64,000 nt of DNA from Pterois miles (lineage: Eukaryota; Chordata; Actinopteri; Perciformes; Scorpaenidae), in the NCBI GenBank assembly GCA_947000775.1, contig CAMQGK010000052.1:35401001-35465000 (forward strand). The letters are read 5' to 3'. Shown here in pieces: positions 57,000 through 64,000 of this stretch (positions within the stretch are counted from its first letter, which is position 1; each line of letters starts with the position of its first letter). The notes below the pieces were generated by a model. That model was not told the DNA's origin and searched no databases. It worked only from the letters and a program-made list of their open reading frames with translations. Both the position numbers and the translations under genes were made by a program.

Positions 57000-58140
57000 G
57001 TACACTTACAAGTACACTACCAGTACCCTGATATTAGTATATTTACTACATAAAGACTTGGGAACTTGGGAAATATGGAAGTTCACTTAAGAATACTTCA
57101 TAAATAAAGCTGAAATGTGCTACTTTTTCATGAGCGTTATCAGACAGATTATTGTAAAGTGATGAACAGGTTGGTTGGCAGGTCTGGACCATCGCTCAGT
57201 TTCCTGTCTGACTCAGACAAAGTTCAAAACGTGAGAAACTTGTTGATTGCAGGTTTGTTCGTGCTGCTTCAGAACCAGACCGTTTGTCCGAGTGGTTCAT
57301 ACACGTATTGTTGGTGTGTTTGTCCGTTTTTCTACACGTGGACGCTCATTTCCTGTTTCCGGCATCGCCATCGAACGGTCTCATACAGCAGAGGAGGAAC
57401 GAGGCGGCGGAAAACGTCACGCCTGGCTGAAGCTGTTGAACTAACATCTGATCCTGAGTCAGCTCCATTCACTTCCACTGCTCAGCTCTGAGCCTCCGGG
57501 GACGTGTGACCTCTGTCAGTCAAAGGTCAAACACACCAAACTCACCTTTCTCTTCCACACCGGTGGAATAATGTGATATTAAAACCTCCACTACGGTTCT
57601 CCGAGTTCAAAACAAACCCTTCACATCGTCTATCAGGGCAGATGAAAACCACCAGCTAAAACCATGAGAGACGGTTCAGAAATACAGATTTCAGACAATT
57701 GATCGGGCTTTTCTAGAAGGAGATTACAAACTTTTCAATGGTAGCATGGAGAAACATTCCCAGTCTATGCAAAGGATGTAGAAATATTTTAGGCACTTTA
57801 ATTAGTCAGATGTGTAAATATTAAAGATATTAATTGGTCCAGTGTTTCAATCTGAACATGAGATAATGAAGAAGAAGAATGAAGAACAGATCAAAATGGT
57901 GTTTTTCTGGTGGCAGATTGTTCAGTTTTTTATGTAGACGAATATTAAAAACAAAAAATACTACATCCGCTGAGCCTTTAGAAAGGTGTTAAATAAAAGT
58001 ATGTTTTTTCCTGAAAAAAAAGTTTATGATTGTGAATTAATCATTAAAAAAAATTCTGACGGGTCCAAATGAATGTTTTGTTTATCTTTGTGGACGATAT
58101 CTGAGGTTTGTCAGTATATTATTATATATATTATATTATA
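57000..58140. other. Intergenic, nothing recognised
   Basis: AT-rich with a GC-richer part at 57,140-57,560. The 124-codon frame at 57117-57491 shows no domain, signal peptide or splice context that I can support. Confidence 0.35.
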
Positions 58141-58184
58141 TGATACCAGCGTTGTTATACAATAGTATAACAACGCTGGTATCA
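58141..58184. repeat. Perfect 20-bp hairpin with 4-nt loop
   Basis: Arms TGATACCAGCGTTGTTATAC and the exact complement, loop AATA. There is no A-T-rich bias in the arms, so the perfect match is not simple repeat. Confidence 0.9.
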
Positions 58185-58689
58185 CGTGGTGTCTCTGTGG
58201 AAAAAAAACAGATAAATGGCTGTGATTTATGGTAAGAGTTGGCAACTACTTGTTGTGAAGTAAATGCAATGGAACGGGGAAGGGAGAATGTGACTTCTAT
58301 GTGATCAGTTGTACCTTTAATTAGTGTTATTCTTCAACAACAGCTTGTAAAGTATTGATTAACGGGTGTGAAACTGTTAATGAATGATTAACAGTATAAC
58401 AGTTAAAAAATCTTATAAAATATGTCAGCAAGCTCCACCTGCTGCTGATGAAAATAATGAGTTGAGGCTGAAAGCTCTGGAAAATAATAATAATGATAAT
58501 GATAGTAATAAATAAATAAAATGATATTTTAACACATTTATAAATAGTTTATTATTAGCTCTAGAGGAAATCTAATAAGTGGACCTAAAGTTAAAACTTA
58601 AAAGTAAAAATTAAATTATATTTGAACACAACTAAATGATGTTTTTAAACGACAGTCAGCGCCTCAGTAGGAGGGTGGACGGGCGAAGC

Positions 58690-58922
58690 TTCTCAAGCTA
58701 AAACGTTGAACTGTTCAGCGCTTTGACCTCCGAGGATCGCCGCCTCACTGCTGGCGGGGACGGAGACCTCCCAGCTGCCCTGTGGACACTCTGTGGAGTC
58801 AGAAATGGCTTCCAGGGACATGTGACCTCCAGGTTCAAAGGTCGAGGCTCAGGCAGCCCTGACTCACCTTCCCCTCCCTGGTGCTGAGGACAAAGCTCAC
58901 ATTGAGTCCAGGCTCTGGAGGC
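58690..58922 (-). other. Possible end of an unrecognised minus-strand gene (weak)
   Basis: On the minus strand CACTTTCAG|CCTCCAGAGCC...GGGGAAG|GTGAGTCAGG looks like an exon of 54-57 bp, and TTCTGACTCCACAG about 75 bp on looks like an acceptor. The joined frame would read PPEPGLNVSFVLSTREGK and then a Ser/Arg-rich end up to a stop. I recognise no family and the polypyrimidine tract is poor. Confidence 0.15.
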
Positions 58923-60235
58923 TGAAAGTGTCTCTGCAGCGTTTAGCGTCTGTCCGTCCGTCCGTCTGTCAGGACCACTCTGCTTCAGCTAAAGAAAACA
59001 AACTCATGGCGTCAAACTGGTCTCACAGGCGTGTGCATGTGATAGGAGTGCCCAGAGAGCGCTCGTCACAGCCTCGTGCACACGCAGCAGAAATGCTGCC
59101 TCATGAGGAAGCTGTTACTGATCTATACACTCGTATCACTTTCATCACTTTTATCACACAATGTCATGTGGTTAACGCTGTGAAACAGTTGGTCAGGTTT
59201 AGGCAGTAAAAGTGGTTAGAAAATAGATCCTTAATGTTTGTGTCCTGTAATAACCACAGTGGTAAATAAACGACAGCCCTTAGCGGACTTCCTTATGTAA
59301 TGTAAGTAGCACAAAGTCAACACTGACTCCCACCTTTAGTGGACTTTCTCACTTGTTATAGCACGAACTTTCAGCAACCGTTGCTTGTTGTACTACGTCA
59401 CTGTCTCTGAGCATTTACTGTCACGGATGTGTTTACATCGTAGTTAGTGGAACAAACATTTCAGACCGGTGCCTAAGGGTACCACGGCCGACAGTATCAC
59501 ACGCCGATGTCCGTGACAAAGCCTCGGTATTTGACGCCCTGGGAATGAGAAGGGGCTGTTCGCGGGACCACGTGTGTGCACGTGGAGCAGAAACGCTTCG
59601 TTGGAGGAGGCGTTTACTGTTCTGTGTGCTTGTGTCCTGTGATGTTGTCGGCCTGTTATGTGACAGGACTTGAGACATTTAACATATGACAGAGAAGTGA
59701 TGTTCATTCACTGGTAAGATTACTAGTTTTTTCTCATCACTGCTACACTGATGATACTCAGCTCTATCTGTCCTTCCCGCCAGATGATCAGACGGTCCAA
59801 CACATTCTTTTCCCAACTCCGCACGTCACACCTACTCACGCCACACACCGTGATGGCGCGTTACAAGCATGCACAGAGGCGTTTAAGCTCAGCGCGTTGT
59901 TGGTTGCAGTATACTCCGAAACACCAGGAGACGAACAAACAAAATGTTGTCTGGATAAACAAGACGTCAACAAGTGGTACCGGAAATGAAAGTATGCTGT
60001 CTGGAAACAGCAGTAAACACTAAACACGACGTACCTCCAAACATGACATCTGTGTACTGTAATTATTAGGCTCTCTTACCTCCAGGTCTAAATGACGTCT
60101 CCGTGTCTCGGTGCTTCCCCTCAGGTCGACACTCTTTACATGAGACTTCGCTTTTACGAAACCATCATATATCAAATTCTCTCACAGCCTGCAGCAAAAA
60201 GCCTCTTTCCCCAAGGCGGTGACTGTGTTAATGTC
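58923..60235. other. Intergenic with dispersed repeats
   Basis: GTCAGGTTTAGGCAGTAAAA near 59195 is another 'GCCTAAACC' family member. Apart from the LINE scrap at 59729 I see no coding evidence. Confidence 0.4.
59729..59803 (+). pseudogene. LINE-2-type RT catalytic-box scrap
   Basis: The plus strand reads FSHHCYTDDTQLYLSFPP, matching the YADDTQLYLS box of LINE-2 reverse transcriptases with A to T. Similarity fades on both sides within about 40 bp. Confidence 0.55.
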
Positions 60236-62215
60236 ATGTGACTGTCCCAGTGGTCATGTGACTGTCCCAGTGGTCATGTGACTGTCCCTGTGGTCATGTG
60301 ACTGTCCCTGTGGTCATGTGACTGTGCCTCTGGTCATGTGACTGTGCCTGTGGTCATGTGACTGTCCCAGTGGTCATGTGGTCATGTGACTGTCCCTGTG
60401 ATCATGTGACTGTCCCTCTGGTCATGTGACTGTGCCTGTGGTCATGTGACTGTCCCTGTGGTCATGTGACTGTCCCTCTGGTCATGTGACTGTCCCTGTG
60501 GTCATGTGACTGTCCCTCTGGTCATGTGATTGTCCCTCTGGTCATGTGACTGTCCCAGTGGTCATGTGACTGTCCCTGTGGTCATGTGATCATGTGACTG
60601 TCCCAGTGGTCATGTGACTGTCCCTGTGGTCATGTGGTCATGTGACTGTCCCTGTGATCATGTGACTGTCCCTGTGGTCATGTGACTGTGCCTGTGGTCA
60701 TGTGGTCATGTGACTGTCCCTCTGGTCATGTGACTGTGCCTGTCTGTGGTCATGTGACTGTCCCTCTGGTCATGTGACTGTGCCTGTGGTATGTGGTCAT
60801 GTGACTGTCCCTCTGGTCATGTGACTGTCCTGTGTCATGTGGTCTGTGTGTCCTGGTCTGTGCTGTCCCTCTGGTCTGTGACTGTGCCTGTGGTCATGTG
60901 CTGTCCCAGTGGTCATATGACTTCCCTCTGGTCATCTGACTTCCCTCTGGTTGTGATTGTCCCTCTGGTCATGTGACTGTCCCAGTGGTCATGTGACTGT
61001 CCCTGTGGTCATGTGGTCATGTGACTGTCCCTGTGATCATGTGACTGTCCCAGTGGTCATGTGACTGTCCCTGTGGTCATGTGGTCATGTGACTGTCCCT
61101 GTGATCATGTGACTGTCCCTCTGGTCATGTGACTGTGCCTGTGGTCATGTGGTCATGTGACTGTCCCTGTGATCATGTGACTGTCCCTCTGGTCATGTGA
61201 CTGTGCCTGTGGTCATGTGACTGTCCCAGTGGTCATGTGGTCATGTGACTGTCCCAGTGGTCATATGACTGTCCCTCTGGTCATGTGACTGTCCCTGTGG
61301 TCATCTGACTGTCCCTCTGGTCATGTGACTGTCCCAGTGGTCATGTGACTGTCCCGTGGCATTGATTCCTGTGGTCATGTGGTCATGTGACTGTCCCTGT
61401 GATCATGTGACTGTCCCTCTGGTCATGTGACTGTGCCTGTGGTCATGTGACTGTCCCAGTGGTCATATGACTGTCCCTCTGGTCATCTGACTGTCCCTCT
61501 GGTCATGTGACTGTCCCTGTGGTCATGTGACTGTCTCTCTGGTCATGTGACTGTCCCAATGTGGTCTGTGTCATGTGACTGTCCCTCTGGTCATGTGACT
61601 GTCTCTCTGGTCATGTGGTCATGTGACTGTCCCTGTGGTCATGTGACTGTCTCTCTGGTCATGTGACTGTCCCTGTGGTCATGTGACTGTCCCTGTGGTC
61701 ATGTGACTGTCCCTGTGGTCATGTGACTTGCTTTGTGTGTCCCGTGGTCTGTGACTGTCCCTCTGGTCTCTGACTGTCCCTCTGGTCATGTGCTGTCTCT
61801 GTGGTCATGTGACTGTCTCTCTGGTCATGTGACTGTCCCTGTGGTCATGTGACTGTCCCTGTGGTCATGTGACTGTCTCTCCGGTCATGTGACTGTCCCT
61901 GTGGTCATGTGACTGTCTCTCTGGTCATGTGACTGTCTCTCTGGTCATGTGACTGTCTCTGTCTCTCTGGTCATGTGACTGTCTCTCTGGTCATGTGACT
62001 GTCCCTGTGGTCATGTGACTGTCCCTGTGGTCATGTGACTGTCTCTCTGGTCATGTGACTGTCTCTCTGGTCATGTGACTGTCTCCCTGTGGTCATGTGA
62101 CTGTCTCTCTGGTCATGTGACTGTCCCTGTGGTCATGTGACTGTCTCTCTGGTCATGTGACTGTCCCTGTGGTCATGTGACTGTCTCTCTGGTCATGTGA
62201 CTGTCCCTCTGGCTC
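60236..62215. repeat. 20-bp minisatellite GTCATGTGACTGTCCCTGTG, about 2 kb
   Basis: Roughly 90-100 copies with variants in the last bases (CCCAG, CCCTG, CCTCT, TCTCT). The 5' half is rich in CCCTG/CCTCT, the 3' half (after 61,790) in CTCTCT. Each unit contains TCATGTGA, an E-box of the M-box type. Confidence 0.95.
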
Positions 62216-63965
62216 TCAGTGAAGTCTGTACAGGTGAACCTGCTCGGCCAGTCTTCCCTCGACGGCGTCCATGTTGAAATGAAAACCGCAGCGTGAGCAG
62301 TCGGCTCATAGTTACAACAATTCAGAGATGCGCAACAAACTCCCGCGACATCTTCACGCACCACTCGAAAGCCACAATGACATAAATTTCCGACACATGC
62401 ACCTCACGCTGGCTTCACTACGGTGAGCATAAACCAGGTTTTAGGCAACAAACCCCCTGTATTTAGGTTTAGGAAAGAACTAGATGGTTGGGTTTAAAAT
62501 GACTGGTACAGTGAAAATGACACTGAATGTCGTGAACATGAACAAACAGATGATTTTAATGTGAAAATGAAATCTCCCTTTTTTGTCAGCAGGATTACGG
62601 GAAAACTACGGGCTCGACATTTATGAAAAAGAAAAAAGACAAATGAACTTCAAAATCTTCCTCATCGAAGTGAAGCAGAACAACTCAAACAAATCAAAAA
62701 TGAATCCTGTGAACCGTTAACCCAAAGACCTGCACACATCCTCCTCCCAGTCCCTCTTAACAGAGCACCAGACCCTCCGATAAGTCACAGTAACAATAAT
62801 AATAATAATAATAATAAACAGAAGTGATCTTTCTTCTCCCCTCACAACGGCTGCAGTTATCCGGGCTGAGGACTGTCGAGGTCTTGCCTGGGTCCTGACC
62901 TGAAGACCCTTCAAAACAACAGCTGGCTTGGAGGAAGGCTGGAAGATAAGGGAGGGCAGGAAGGGAGGAGGATGGGAAGGGAGTGGAGGAGGAGGGATGG
63001 AGACTGGAGGGGATGAAGAGAGATCTCACAGCTACTTGTAAAGATTTTAGTCATACTGATATGAACGTTTGTGGTCTCCAGAGGATGAATCCTAGTGTTT
63101 GCTATCGTATCACCATCAGGACAAAGTGCTTAACTTTATTAAGGAGTTTGTCATGAAAGTTACTTTGAGTCATTCATGCTCATATTCGCCTACAATGTAA
63201 ATGCATCTGCATACAAATACTACGGTAAGAGTAACTGATGAAGTATAAAAAGAGAAAGAGCAGTTATGGCCAGCAGGTAGGGAGGTGGGTGGGTCCAACA
63301 AACACAGGACCTCCCACCAGGAGGATTGTCGTCTTACTGTTTCACTGTTGTTTGTTAAGTTGTGGCGTTTGTCATGTTTTTAGTGACATTTGTGATGTGT
63401 TTTCAGTACTTCTGTTACTGTGTTTACATGTATATTTTACTTCGTTTCCGTTCGTATTCTCGGTGGTTTTGCCTCAACCTACTGTGGACTGTCATGTAGT
63501 CTGTATTAACTGCAGTGTAAACACATCCTGGGAAATAAAACCACGCTCAGCGCTAGTGACATAGAAGACAAAGTCAGAGGGGCATTTGTCTCGTTTTTAG
63601 TGTCATTTGATATGTGATTTCCATCCGTTACCTTGTTCACATACGTATTTTACTTATTTTAAGGCCAACATGGTGTTTTTCCTAAACCTAACTGAGTGGT
63701 TTTGTTGCCTAAACATAACTGTGAATATCATGTTAGATTTTGTTGCGTGACATACAAATGACCCGTGAAAAGGCTAAAATGTCCGTGTAATGTTGTGGTA
63801 TTTATACACCTTCCCATAAGGCCGAGTTGGTGAACCGCGACTAAAGTTTCCCTCAAAACGTAATTCACATTTATTATATGGAGCCATCATTTTCGGGAGA
63901 CTGTAGAATTATCAAATTCAACGGTTCACAGATTCAGTTTGTGAATATTTCAACAATAAAGTGCA
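62216..63965. other. Intergenic with dispersed repeats
   Basis: (ATA)n at 62795-62818. 63280-63400 (GTGGGTGGGTCCAACAAACA) and 63660-63740 (TTTTGTTGCCTAAACATAAC) are common fish repeats (from memory). No gene is supported. Confidence 0.45.
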
Positions 63966-63966
63966 C

Positions 63967-63968
63967 GA

Positions 63969-64000
<32 letters not shown>
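63967..64000. repeat. (AC)n microsatellite, cut by the window end
   Basis: CACACA run reaching the last base. Confidence 0.95.

Noticed and set aside
58141..58184. Pre-miRNA
   Set aside because: The stem is only 20 bp with a 4-nt loop, shorter than any normal microRNA precursor.
60236..62215. Repeat array resembling a CRISPR or coding repeat
   Set aside because: Contiguous 20-bp units with point variants; no spacers and no lasting open frame.

Overview
The window is vertebrate nuclear DNA, most likely from a teleost fish. It shows GT-AG introns, Pol III tRNA genes, fish-type hAT, Tc1, LINE and Ty3/Gypsy transposons, and very dense tandem repeats. The head-to-head pair UIMC1 (RAP80) and ZNF346 (JAZ) matches the gene order of human 5q35 (gene order from memory).

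Layout. (1) 1-13.5 kb: UIMC1 on the minus strand. Fifteen coding exons were traced by splice sites and reading phase; the gene runs off the left edge before its zinc-finger exons. Its introns hold two hAT-like non-autonomous elements and a 24-bp minisatellite. (2) 13.5-15.2 kb: the shared upstream region of the two divergent genes, with five minus-strand tRNA genes (Asp-GTC, Val-AAC, Val-AAC, Val-CAC, Asp-GTC). (3) 15.2-20.2 kb: ZNF346 on the plus strand, complete in seven coding exons (322 residues, four C2H2 fingers, a D-Q-Y-rich tail); intron 1 carries a (GTA)n-linked minisatellite. (4) 20.2-64 kb: no host protein gene could be recognised. This part is a repeat island. It contains a hAT-like element with a 20-bp array, a LINE reverse-transcriptase fragment, a Tc1-like transposase pseudogene, long simple and minisatellite arrays (28.9-29.7, 30.2-31.2, 33.2-37.4, 38.1-39.05, 40.7-41.2, 41.7-44.2, 46.0-47.0 and 60.2-62.2 kb), and a 5.36-kb Ty3/Gypsy chromovirus-type LTR element (47,029-52,389, minus strand) inserted into a 41-bp minisatellite with a 5-bp target duplication.

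Functionally, UIMC1 encodes the ubiquitin-reading subunit of the BRCA1-A DNA-damage complex and ZNF346 a double-stranded-RNA-binding nuclear zinc-finger protein; they are neighbours but not known to act in one pathway. The most notable pattern is that several transposons of different classes have short internal segments amplified in tandem, so the birth of minisatellites inside transposons can be seen directly. Most long open frames in the 27-47 kb region are by-products of repeats whose period is a multiple of three, not genes.
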